Positions 1-6,695 of a stretch of 7,761 nucleotides of DNA are shown one piece after another. The notes below the pieces were generated by a model. That model was not told the DNA's origin. It saw nothing but the letters and a program-made list of their open reading frames with translations, and did no database searches. This DNA is from Bacillota bacterium. GTDB lineage: Bacteria; Bacillota; Clostridia; Lachnospirales; Cellulosilyticaceae. Made by a program: the position numbers and the translations under genes. The DNA lies in contig JAEZKI010000452.1 of NCBI GenBank assembly GCA_023415525.1, positions 1 through 7,761 of the forward strand, in the 5' to 3' direction. Position 1 is the stretch's first letter. The number at the start of each line of letters is the position of its first letter.

Positions 1-1655
1 TGACTCCCTATTCCTCTCATTTTTCCTTCATCTAGAACGATAATTTTATCTGCATCTTGAACGGATGAAATTCTCTGGGCAATAATAATTTTAGTTGTAT
101 TAGGGATTTCTTCTTTAAAAGCTTTTCGAATGAAACTATCTGTTTTTGTATCAACTGCACTTGTGGAGTCATCCAAAATAAGAATCTTAGGCTTCTTAAG
201 GAGAGCCCTAGCAATACAAAGTCGCTGTTTCTGACCACCTGACACATTACTTCCACCTTGTTCAATATAGGTATCATACTGCTTAGGCATCTTTTCTATA
301 AACTCAGCAGCTTGGGCTAACTCACAGGCTCTCATCAGTTCCTCATCCGTTGCCTCTTTATTCCCCCAACGTAAATTCTCTTTAATAGTACCTGAAAATA
401 AGACATTCTTTTGAAGCACCATAGCCACTTCATTTCTTAATGTCTCAAGATCATATTCTCTAACATCTAGGCCTCCTACCTTAACTTGGCCTCCTACTAC
501 ATCATAAAGTCTTGGAATAAGCTGAACCAGGGAGGACTTAGCACTTCCTGTTCCGCCAATAATCCCAATAGTCTCACCTGACTTAATAGAAAAATTGATT
601 TTTTCAAGAACACAATTGTTTTTATCTTTGCCATAGGCAAAGTCTACCTCTTCAAAATCAATAGAACCATCACTTACTTCAAATATAGGGTTTTCTCCAT
701 TTTTCAAATGGGTTTCCTCATTAATGACTTCTGCAATACGTTCTGCTGAAGCCCGTGACATAATCACCATTACAAAGATCATAGCAATCATCATTAAACT
801 CATTAAGATGTTCATAACATAGGCAAATAAGCTCATCAGTTCGCCTGTTTTTAAACTTCCTCCTATGATCATCTTAGCTCCTATCCAGGAAATCAAAAGC
901 ATACACCCATACATGGCCAATTGCATAATAGGGGTATGTAATATAATGAGTTTTTCTGCCTTAATAAATATCTGATAGAGGTTATCGGCTGCTTTCTCAA
1001 ACTTGCTAATCTCATGCTCTTCGCGCACATAGGCTTTAACCACACGAATAGCATTAACATTTTCTTGAATGCTGGCATTTAAATCATCATACTTCTTAAA
1101 AACTTTAACAAAAACAGGATGTACCTTCCTTAAAATAAGCCATAGGGCTGTTCCTAAGAAAATAATAGCTCCTACAAAAACCATAGACAACCTTGCATTA
1201 ATAGTAAAGGCCATAATCATGGCAAAAATAAGCATAAAAGGTGCTCTCGTACAAATACGGATAATCATCTGATAAGCATTTTGTACATTGGTTACATCTG
1301 TTGTTAAGCGTGTAACTAAACCTGCTGTGGAATACTTATCAATATTTGAAAAAGAAAAATTTTGGATATTAGAGAACATGGCTTCTCTTACATTCTTGGC
1401 AAAACCCGTACTTGCCTTTGCTGCACACCTACCTGAAAGTACACCAAACATTAAAGCCAACATGGCTGCACCAACCATACAACTTCCCATGAATACTACA
1501 TGTCTCATATCTCCCTTTTCTACTCCATTATCTATAATAGATGCCATCATCAAGGGTATCAAAACTTCCATAATCACTTCTAAAACAATATAAATAGGCG
1601 AAAGAATAGAATCCTTTTTATATTGTTTAACCTGTGCCAATAAGGTTTTTAACAT
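1..1655 (-). CDS. ABC exporter half-transporter, degenerate-site subunit (3' end beyond the window)
   Basis: The frame is open for 551 codons from ATG at 1655 to the left edge, ending in a GIGS that normally precedes a His and about 25-35 more residues, so only the C-terminal tail and stop are missing. It is a fused membrane plus ATPase half-transporter of the multidrug/lipid exporter type. About six membrane segments fall at roughly residues 16-40, 54-74, 136-153, 157-176, 243-263 and 275-298. In the ATPase domain I see A-loop Tyr341, a Walker A with Lys373 preceded by Ala372 instead of Gly, Q-loop Gln415, signature VSGGQ (471-475), Walker B with Asp495-Asp496 (Asp in place of the catalytic Glu), and Gln527 in place of the switch His. 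This is the non-catalytic subunit pattern of heterodimeric exporters, so a partner should follow downstream, outside the window. The start has a strong Shine-Dalgarno (AAAGGAGGAG, 1661-1670; AGGAGG core 7 nt from ATG). It lies 73 bp after the MarR gene, probably in the same operon. The substrate is unknown; multidrug export is inference. Confidence 0.93.
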   Translation of the reverse strand, partial: MLKTLLAQVKQYKKDSILSPIYIVLEVIMEVLIPLMMASIIDNGVEKGDMRHVVFMGSCMVGAAMLALMFGVLSGRCAAKASTGFAKNVREAMFSNIQNFSFSNIDKYSTAGLVTRLTTDVTNVQNAYQMIIRICTRAPFMLIFAMIMAFTINARLSMVFVGAIIFLGTALWLILRKVHPVFVKVFKKYDDLNASIQENVNAIRVVKAYVREEHEISKFEKAADNLYQIFIKAEKLIILHTPIMQLAMYGCMLLISWIGAKMIIGGSLKTGELMSLFAYVMNILMSLMMIAMIFVMVIMSRASAERIAEVINEETHLKNGENPIFEVSDGSIDFEEVDFAYGKDKNNCVLEKINFSIKSGETIGIIGGTGSAKSSLVQLIPRLYDVVGGQVKVGGLDVREYDLETLRNEVAMVLQKNVLFSGTIKENLRWGNKEATDEELMRACELAQAAEFIEKMPKQYDTYIEQGGSNVSGGQKQRLCIARALLKKPKILILDDSTSAVDTKTDSFIRKAFKEEIPNTTKIIIAQRISSVQDADKIIVLDEGKMRGIGS

Positions 1656-1691
1656 TGCTGCTCCTCCTTTATCTTTCTATCAGCCTAACCC

Positions 1692-1710
1692 AAAAATTAG
1701 CTTGCTAACT
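1692..1710 (-). terminator. weak hairpin plus U-run between the MarR gene and the ABC gene (possible attenuator)
   Basis: On the minus strand AGTTAG (1705-1710) can pair with CTAATT (1695-1700) around a CAAG loop, with one G-U pair, running straight into five T residues (1692-1696). The stem is short and AT-rich, so at most partial termination would be expected. It could reduce exporter expression relative to the regulator, or may mean nothing. It excludes the promoter reading at 1711-1739, whose start site would fall inside the hairpin. Confidence 0.2.
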
Positions 1711-1739
1711 ATTTTAACAAAATATTCCTTATACGTCTA
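1711..1739 (-). promoter_or_regulatory. possible internal promoter before the ABC gene at 1655
   Basis: Reading on the minus strand, a -35-like TAGACG (1734-1739, 4 of 6 to consensus) is followed by a 17-nt spacer and TAAAAT (1711-1716) with an extended TG at 1718-1719. It overlaps the end of the MarR gene and could give the exporter its own transcription start. It is a motif match only, and such matches are common in AT-rich DNA. Confidence 0.3.
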
Positions 1740-2166
1740 GAGTAGACATGTTTTTTAGCATAGTATTTAAAATACGTACAACTTCTAGCTTTTCTTCTTC
1801 TGAAATATTCTTATAGAGTCTATCCTCCATTTTATATAGCTGACTAATCATTTCAAGACGCTGAGCATAGGCTTTCTCCGTGAGTTGAATTTCCTTATAA
1901 CGATTGTCCTTTCTGCTAATCCCTAAGCGAATAAAGCCCTTCTCCTCTAGCCTTTTTAATAACCCCGTAACCGTAGGGCGCTTAAGATGAAATCTTTTTT
2001 CTAGATCTATAGGATTCACCTCATGCCCTTCATTTTCATGTAAAAAGCCCAATATATTACATTGGGCTGCTGTTAAATCTATTTTTGAAATAGCAGAATT
2101 AAATTCTCTTTCGTAAATATTATTTACCATTTTCAAAAGTAAGCCAAGTCTTGTCTTTTGCTCCAT
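1729..2166 (-). CDS. MarR-family winged-helix transcriptional regulator
   Basis: A complete 145-residue protein, the usual length for the MarR family, whose members act as dimers, usually as repressors that release DNA on binding small phenolic or other ligands or on oxidation. Residues about 31-95 form the winged helix: an LTAAQCNILGFL helix, a recognition-helix region around 61-80 (LKRPTVTGLLKRLEEKGFIR), and a wing carrying the conserved D-x-R pair (Asp87, Arg89). The flanking helices (5-28 and 97-143) would form the dimer interface. There is one cysteine (Cys36), so a two-Cys OhrR-type switch within one subunit is not possible, though single-Cys sensing is. ATG at 2166 is chosen for its AAAGGAG site (2174-2180) 7 nt upstream. 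The gene sits directly ahead of the ABC half-transporter at 1655, the common arrangement of a local regulator with its exporter, and probably regulates it and itself; that target is inferred. Confidence 0.95.
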   Translation of the reverse strand: MEQKTRLGLLLKMVNNIYEREFNSAISKIDLTAAQCNILGFLHENEGHEVNPIDLEKRFHLKRPTVTGLLKRLEEKGFIRLGISRKDNRYKEIQLTEKAYAQRLEMISQLYKMEDRLYKNISEEEKLEVVRILNTMLKNMSTLDV

Positions 2167-2197
2167 TTTCTCGCTCCTTTACTTTGATTGACTTTTT

Positions 2198-2226
2198 ATT
2201 ATAACCTATTGGAGTTTTCTTTTCAC
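2198..2226 (-). promoter_or_regulatory. sigma-A-type promoter of the MarR-ABC operon
   Basis: A perfect TATAAT -10 (2198-2203, minus strand) lies 17 nt from GTGAAA (2221-2226), which matches the -35 consensus at 4 of 6. It sits in the 83-bp gap after the nitroreductase stop and ends about 30 bp before the MarR start codon, where a promoter should be. A 5-bp inverted repeat (GGAGT 2211-2215, ACTCC 2239-2243) brackets the -35 and is a weak operator candidate. Confidence 0.65.
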
Positions 2227-2249
2227 GTCTTCTATTGTACTCCTCTTGG

Positions 2250-2885
2250 TTAAATAAAGGTCACCACTTCTTCTAGGGGCTTTCTTCTGGGTTGCTTAGG
2301 TGTCTCATCGGCTGGTACACCCAGTGAAATAATAGCCATCAAGCTATAGTCTTCTTTTTTGAAACCTATGAGCTCTTCAAGTTCTTCTTTTGCATAATTA
2401 GGACCTGTCATATAACAGGTTCCATAGCCTAGAGCCGTTGCTGCTAACATAAAGTTCTCTACAGCCGCTCCAATACCTTGAATATCTGAGTGAGTGGATT
2501 TCATTTGCTCAATAATTTTTGTATCTACCTGGCTTGCCTTTAAAATTTTTTCTTCAACCATATAATAAGCTTTATTATATACCATAATGGCACAGCCAGA
2601 ACGTTTAAAGTTGGTGTAATAGGGAAGTAATGCCATATATTTTTGTTTTTCTTCTTCTGTAGAGGTTAACTCAGCTATATGCCTATGACACCTTGCTACT
2701 ATCTTCTCCATCTCATCTATAAGCTCTTGATTTTGTACCACAACAAAATGCCAGTTTTGTTGATGCTTAGGTGAAGGGGCATAAGTAGCCGCTTCTAGCA
2801 TTTTTAAAATATCTTCTTTTGGAACCTGAATGGCTTTATAATCCCTAATACTTTTACGTTTATAAATAAAATCCAGTTCTGACAT
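2250..2885 (-). CDS. nitroreductase-family FMN-dependent oxidoreductase
   Basis: A complete 211-residue protein of typical family length. Such cytoplasmic homodimers carry FMN and use NAD(P)H to reduce nitro compounds, quinones or other electron acceptors. Family marks seen are the N-terminal RKSIRDY (residues 10-16, Arg/Ser/Arg that contact the FMN phosphate), APSPKHQQNW (36-45), the helical IQGIGAAVENFMLAATALGY stretch (135-154) followed by GTCYMTGP, and the C-terminal SLGVPADETPK with basic PRRKP (187-203). The stretch 62-130 between the conserved blocks is likely to shape the active site. ATG at 2885 has an AGGAGA site (2891-2896) 5 nt upstream. It is 104 bp downstream of the coupled ABC pair and 83 bp upstream of the MarR gene, with no strong terminator on either side, so read-through from the exporter is possible. 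The actual substrate cannot be told from sequence. Confidence 0.93.
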   Translation of the reverse strand: MSELDFIYKRKSIRDYKAIQVPKEDILKMLEAATYAPSPKHQQNWHFVVVQNQELIDEMEKIVARCHRHIAELTSTEEEKQKYMALLPYYTNFKRSGCAIMVYNKAYYMVEEKILKASQVDTKIIEQMKSTHSDIQGIGAAVENFMLAATALGYGTCYMTGPNYAKEELEELIGFKKEDYSLMAIISLGVPADETPKQPRRKPLEEVVTFI

Positions 2886-2928
2886 ACTTGTCTCCTTTTT
2901 TGCTTCTAAATTCTTATTTTATCACTCT

Positions 2929-2957
2929 ACTATAAGTCATATAGTGGCTTCCTGCAA
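2929..2957 (-). promoter_or_regulatory. candidate nitroreductase promoter overlapped by a perfect dyad
   Basis: On the minus strand TTGCAG (2952-2957, 3 of 6) is spaced 17 nt from TATAGT (2929-2934, 5 of 6). A perfect inverted repeat, ACTATA-N5-TATAGT (2929-2945), covers the -10, which is where a repressor operator could lie. Both are sequence matches only. The nitroreductase may instead be transcribed from the upstream ABC operon. Confidence 0.4.
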
Positions 2958-2989
2958 TACTCTTTTATCTAGAATAAAGACGACCTTCC

Positions 2990-4747
2990 TTAAATTGCAA
3001 ATTGGCTGGTATATAGTTCATGATAAAAGCCTTTCTTATTTAAAAGTTCTTCATGACTACCTTGTTCTATAATCTTACCCTCTTTCATGACTAAGATAAT
3101 ATCTGCATTTTGAATAGTGGACAAACGATGGGCTACAATAAAACTCGTCCTTCCTTCCATTAAGCGATTAAATGCACTTTGGATCTTCATTTCTGTTCGT
3201 GTATCAATAGAAGAAGTCGCTTCATCCAGTATAAGCATAGGAGGCTTCATTAACATAACCCTGGCAATACAAAGAAGTTGCTTTTGCCCCTGGGATAGTA
3301 TCCCTCCTTCTTCACCTATGACCGTATCATATCCCTGTGGCAGACGCTTAATAAAGGAATGGGCGTGAGCTGCTTTAGCTGCCACCAAAACTTCTTCTTC
3401 CGTAGCATCTGGCTTTCCCATTTTGATATTTTCTCTAATGGTTCCTTTCTTCAGCCAAGTTTCTTGTAAAACCATGCCGTAGTTGAGGCGTAAGCTCTTT
3501 CTAGTCATCTCCCTAATATCGATATCATCTACTTGGATACTTCCCTTATTCACATCATAAAATCGCATAAGTAAATTAATAAGCGTGGTTTTTCCACAAC
3601 CTGTGGGGCCTACAATAGCCACCTTTTGACCAGGTGTAATAGAAAGTGTAAAGTTCTCAATGAGTTTTTTCTCCGGTAAATAGGAAAATTTCACTGCTTC
3701 GCATTTTATAAAGCCCTTTGCATCTTCTAGGCTTATAGCTTTAGGACTATCTGGCACCTGAGCCTCTTCTTCTAATAGTTCAAATATACGGGTAGCACAA
3801 GCTAAGGCATTTTGCAGCTCTGTGACTACACTTGATATCTCATTAAAAGGTTTCGTATATTGATTGGCATAACTTAAAAAGCAAGACCATGCCCCTACTG
3901 TCATTCCTCCACTTAGTACCGTTAAGGCACCTGTCACAGCTACTCCTGCATACACAATACCATTTACAAATCGTGTACTAGGATTCGTCAAAGAGGAAAA
4001 AAAGGTGGCCTTTAGCGAAGCCTTCCCCAGTCTTCCATTTATTTCATCAAATTTCCAAAGAGCCTCTGCTTCATGCCCATAAGCCTTAACTACTTTCTCA
4101 TTCCCTATCATTTCATCAATAAAAGCCGTTTGTTCCCCTCTTGTTTCAGACTGGAGCTTGAACATAGAATAGGTCTTTTTAGCAATAAAACTAGCCACAA
4201 ATAAAGAAAGAGGTGTCACTAAAACCACTACAAAGGTAATGCCCACATTAATGGTTAGCATAAAGATAAGGGTACCTACTATGGTTGCAATGCTTGTAAA
4301 GAACTGAGTAAAGCCCATCAAAAGCCCATCCCCAAACTGATCCACATCAGCAATAACTCGGCTTACAACATCCCCTTTAGGGTGGGTATCTATATACTTA
4401 AGAGGTAATATCCCTATTTTTTTAAAGGCTTCCTCCCTAATATCACGGACCACATTATAGGTCACTTTATTATTGATTCGATTCATAATCCATTGGGCTA
4501 TACCTGTTAAGCTTACAAGGACTGCCACTTGCGTAAGAACGGTTAAGATGGCCTGCCATTGCACCTTACCATATACGATACCATCAATGGCTTTTCCTAT
4601 TAAAATCGGCACATAGAGAGTAAGTCCTACAATTCCTACTGCCAGTATGATAGAAAGGACTAATAGCCCTATGTATTTCTTTAAGTAATGAAAAACTTTA
4701 AGGAGAGTTTCTTTTTGAATACTATTACTAAGTAACTTCTTTTTCAT
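2990..4747 (-). CDS. ABC exporter half-transporter, catalytic subunit of a heterodimer
   Basis: A complete 585-residue half-transporter with an N-terminal six-helix membrane domain (about residues 25-315) and a C-terminal ATPase domain (about 345-580). Motifs: A-loop Tyr356, Walker A GPTGCGKTT (380-388, Lys386), Q-loop Gln428, Walker B ending in Asp508-Glu509 with an intact catalytic Glu, D-loop SSID and switch His540. The signature is LSQGQ (484-488) instead of LSGGQ. In heterodimeric exporters such as LmrCD and TM287/288 this pattern marks the subunit that supplies the catalytic Walker A/B of the competent site and the altered signature of the degenerate site. It pairs with the product of the gene ending at 4747: the ATG overlaps that stop by one base (TAATG), with a strong AAGGAGGT site (4754-4761, core 7 nt away) inside the upstream gene, so the two are translationally coupled. 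Export of drugs, lipids or peptides is plausible; the substrate is unknown. Confidence 0.95.
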   Translation of the reverse strand: MKKKLLSNSIQKETLLKVFHYLKKYIGLLVLSIILAVGIVGLTLYVPILIGKAIDGIVYGKVQWQAILTVLTQVAVLVSLTGIAQWIMNRINNKVTYNVVRDIREEAFKKIGILPLKYIDTHPKGDVVSRVIADVDQFGDGLLMGFTQFFTSIATIVGTLIFMLTINVGITFVVVLVTPLSLFVASFIAKKTYSMFKLQSETRGEQTAFIDEMIGNEKVVKAYGHEAEALWKFDEINGRLGKASLKATFFSSLTNPSTRFVNGIVYAGVAVTGALTVLSGGMTVGAWSCFLSYANQYTKPFNEISSVVTELQNALACATRIFELLEEEAQVPDSPKAISLEDAKGFIKCEAVKFSYLPEKKLIENFTLSITPGQKVAIVGPTGCGKTTLINLLMRFYDVNKGSIQVDDIDIREMTRKSLRLNYGMVLQETWLKKGTIRENIKMGKPDATEEEVLVAAKAAHAHSFIKRLPQGYDTVIGEEGGILSQGQKQLLCIARVMLMKPPMLILDEATSSIDTRTEMKIQSAFNRLMEGRTSFIVAHRLSTIQNADIILVMKEGKIIEQGSHEELLNKKGFYHELYTSQFAI

Positions 4748-6510
4748 TACTCTACCTCCTTTTTAAACTGAGAATAATAGATTTCCCTATAAACCTCACA
4801 GTTTTCTAAAAGTGCCTCATGAGTACCACAGCCTACCATTCTGCCATCCTCTAACACCAGAATCTGATCTGCATACTGTATAGAAGAAGCTCTTTGAGAT
4901 ACCAAAACTATCGTAGGTTTGTAATCTAATTCTCTAATGGCTTTGCGTAGCTTAGCCTCTGTAGCAAAATCCAAAGCTGTGGTACTATCATCTAAAATTA
5001 AAATATCCGGTTTTTTTACCAAGGCTCTGGCTATGGATAGTCGTTGTTTTTGCCCTCCTGAAAGATTACTGCCACCTTGTTCAATGAAGGCATCTAGCCC
5101 TCCTTTAGTCGCCACTATATCTTGTGCTTGGGCAATGCTTATTGCTTCTTCTAGTTCTGCTTTTGTCGCCTCTTTTTTACCCCAACGTAAGTTTTCCTCA
5201 ATGGTTCCTTTAAAGAGGACAGCTTTTTGCATAACGATACCCACTTTTTGACGTAGAGCCTCTAGAGAATACTCCTTTACATTTAAGCCATCAATCAAAA
5301 CTTCACCTAAAGTAGCATCATAAAACCTAGGAATAAGTTGTACAACAGAACTCTTACCTGAACCTGTTCCTCCAATAATACCTATGGTCTCTCCAGGCAT
5401 AACGCTAAAATGAATATCTGTCAAAGATTCTCCTCCTGCCCCTTTATAACAAAGAGAAACCCCTTTAAAACAAATGGCGGGCACTAAAGCTTGTTCTTCT
5501 AATTTCTGTAACCCTTCTTCACTCTGTAATTTTTTTGTAAGCTGTAATTCTTCTTTAACCTTCATGCTGGACTCTATTTCCAAGGCATCTGCTATACGAT
5601 TGCCACAAGCGATAGATTTAGTAACCGTAATAATCAAAGCAGCTAATTTAATAAGTTCTATTAGAATTTGGGACATATAGTTATATAAAGCTACAACTTC
5701 ACCCTGAGTAAGATGACTGGCCTCTACCTGTAGTGCCCCTACCCAAATGAGCTGAATAATAACTATATTAATAATGACATAAGTGAGAGGATTCATTAAG
5801 GCTGAGAGGTTTCCTGCCCTTTTTTGCTCATGGGTAAGACTTTCATTGCAGCCATTAAAAGTCATTCTCTCCTCTTCTTCTTTGCAAAAGGCTCTGATGA
5901 CACGTGCTCCCATTAAGTTCTCTCGCGTTATGCTTAAAACATTATCCAACCTTTGTTGTACGACCTTTAGCATGGGAATATTGAGAAGCATAATTCCAAA
6001 TACTACAATAGATAATAAAAGAATGGCTATTACAAAAAGCATAGCCACCTTTACATCAATCGTAAAAGCCATAAAAGTAGCTCCAAATACCACAAAAGGG
6101 GATCTTAAAAATAAACGAAGAACCATATTAACACCATTTTGGGCCTGATTCACATCACTGGTCATACGGGTGATCATGGTGGAGGTCCCTAGGGTATCGA
6201 TTTCAGTAAAGGAAAGTCCTAATAAATGTTTAAACAAAGCCCGGCGCACACCTGTCCCAAAACCTACAGCAGCCTTTGCCGAGAAATACTGAGCGGTTAC
6301 TGCACATGCAAAACCAATGACTCCTAAAAGGACAAGGAGTATACACATTCTAATGATATATGTCCCATCTCCTCCTTCTATACCTTTATCAATAATGGCT
6401 GCAATCACTAAAGGTACAAACAGCTCGAAAGAAGCTTCTAGCATTTTAAAGGCTGGGGCTAAAATACACTCTTTCTTATAAGCCTTTAAATAGACAAGTA
6501 ATTTTCTCAT
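4747..6510 (-). CDS. ABC exporter half-transporter, degenerate-site subunit of a heterodimer
   Basis: A complete 587-residue half-transporter. The membrane domain covers about residues 14-310, with hydrophobic segments near 17-40, 51-73, 137-155, 157-177, 242-260 and 272-298. The ATPase domain covers about 345-580: A-loop Tyr355, canonical Walker A GGTGSGKSS (380-388, Lys386), Q-loop Gln428 and a canonical LSGGQ (483-487). The catalytic Glu of Walker B is replaced by Asp508 (LDDST), and the switch His by Gln539. These two changes are those of the non-hydrolysing site in heterodimeric exporters, and its intact LSGGQ would complete the competent site on the partner encoded at 4747-2990. A charged linker (about 311-344) between the domains is some 15 residues longer than in the related subunit at 1655. 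ATG at 6510 has a modest GAGAGG site 5 nt upstream. It is the first gene after the terminator at 6638-6676, so it heads the transcription unit. Confidence 0.95.
   Translation of the reverse strand: MRKLLVYLKAYKKECILAPAFKMLEASFELFVPLVIAAIIDKGIEGGDGTYIIRMCILLVLLGVIGFACAVTAQYFSAKAAVGFGTGVRRALFKHLLGLSFTEIDTLGTSTMITRMTSDVNQAQNGVNMVLRLFLRSPFVVFGATFMAFTIDVKVAMLFVIAILLLSIVVFGIMLLNIPMLKVVQQRLDNVLSITRENLMGARVIRAFCKEEEERMTFNGCNESLTHEQKRAGNLSALMNPLTYVIINIVIIQLIWVGALQVEASHLTQGEVVALYNYMSQILIELIKLAALIITVTKSIACGNRIADALEIESSMKVKEELQLTKKLQSEEGLQKLEEQALVPAICFKGVSLCYKGAGGESLTDIHFSVMPGETIGIIGGTGSGKSSVVQLIPRFYDATLGEVLIDGLNVKEYSLEALRQKVGIVMQKAVLFKGTIEENLRWGKKEATKAELEEAISIAQAQDIVATKGGLDAFIEQGGSNLSGGQKQRLSIARALVKKPDILILDDSTTALDFATEAKLRKAIRELDYKPTIVLVSQRASSIQYADQILVLEDGRMVGCGTHEALLENCEVYREIYYSQFKKEVE
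4754..4761 (-). promoter_or_regulatory. strong Shine-Dalgarno for the second ABC subunit, inside the first
   Basis: AAGGAGGT on the minus strand lies within the last codons of the upstream ABC gene, its AGGAGG core 7 nt ahead of the ATG that shares one base with the upstream TAA stop. It is a better match to the anti-Shine-Dalgarno than the GAGAGG site of the first subunit (6516-6521). This suggests reinitiation plus independent loading to keep the subunits near equal amounts. Confidence 0.75.
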
Positions 6511-6548
6511 GTTATCCTCTCACTCTATCTTTTTTATTCTTAGACTTT

Positions 6549-6582
6549 ATCATAGCACACTCACTACCTTAAGAAAATTATA
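6549..6582 (-). promoter_or_regulatory. candidate promoter region of the coupled ABC operon
   Basis: In the 185-bp gap upstream of the ABC pair two minus-strand -10 candidates are visible: TATGAT (6549-6554) with an extended TG (6556-6557), and a perfect TATAAT (6577-6582). Neither has a good -35 at 16-18 nt; the extended TG makes the first more likely. An ATTAT-N7-ATAAT inverted repeat (6577-6593) overlaps the second and could be an operator. Some promoter is expected here because a terminator lies just upstream. Confidence 0.4.
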
Positions 6583-6637
6583 AATGACATAATCTATCCA
6601 TCTCTTTATTTCTTTGACCCTATTTTGTTTTTCATCT

Positions 6638-6676
6638 AAAGAGGCAGAAGCTCAACAATGGGCTTCTGCCTTTTTA
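6638..6676 (-). terminator. intrinsic terminator after the MFS gene, hairpin usable on both strands
   Basis: A perfect 9-bp stem, GGCAGAAGC (6643-6651) with GCTTCTGCC (6662-6670), surrounds a 10-nt loop and is extended by A-T and G-T pairs. It begins 20 bp after the MFS stop codon. On the minus strand it is followed by an interrupted TCTTT. On the plus strand it is followed by TTTTT, so the cleaner terminator faces the opposite way, where no plus-strand gene is visible. It most likely ends MFS transcription and separates it from the ABC operon. Confidence 0.8.
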
Positions 6677-6695
6677 GGTAAATCTTTAAGCGACA

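Noticed and set aside
32..1078. Short minus-strand open frames at 32-277 and 893-1078
   Set aside because: They are out-of-frame readings inside the continuous 551-codon ABC frame, which carries all the expected motifs.
1069..1593. Two plus-strand open frames of 67 and 101 codons
   Set aside because: Both are antisense to the intact ABC gene at 1-1655 and resemble no family; they are by-products of that gene's codons.
2962..2979. Imperfect 18-bp palindrome centred on TCTAGA just after the ABC stop codon
   Set aside because: Two central pairs mismatch, it has no U-run, and the AT-rich arms would not make a terminator; chance is the simpler explanation.
4937..5680. Plus-strand open frames of 104 and 68 codons, and a similar one at 3117-3368
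   Set aside because: All are antisense to well-supported ABC ATPase coding sequence and have no independent support.
5783..6148. A 121-codon plus-strand open frame
   Set aside because: It lies wholly antisense to the membrane domain of the ABC gene at 4747-6510, has no ribosome binding site I can see, and its composition is that of reversed hydrophobic codons.
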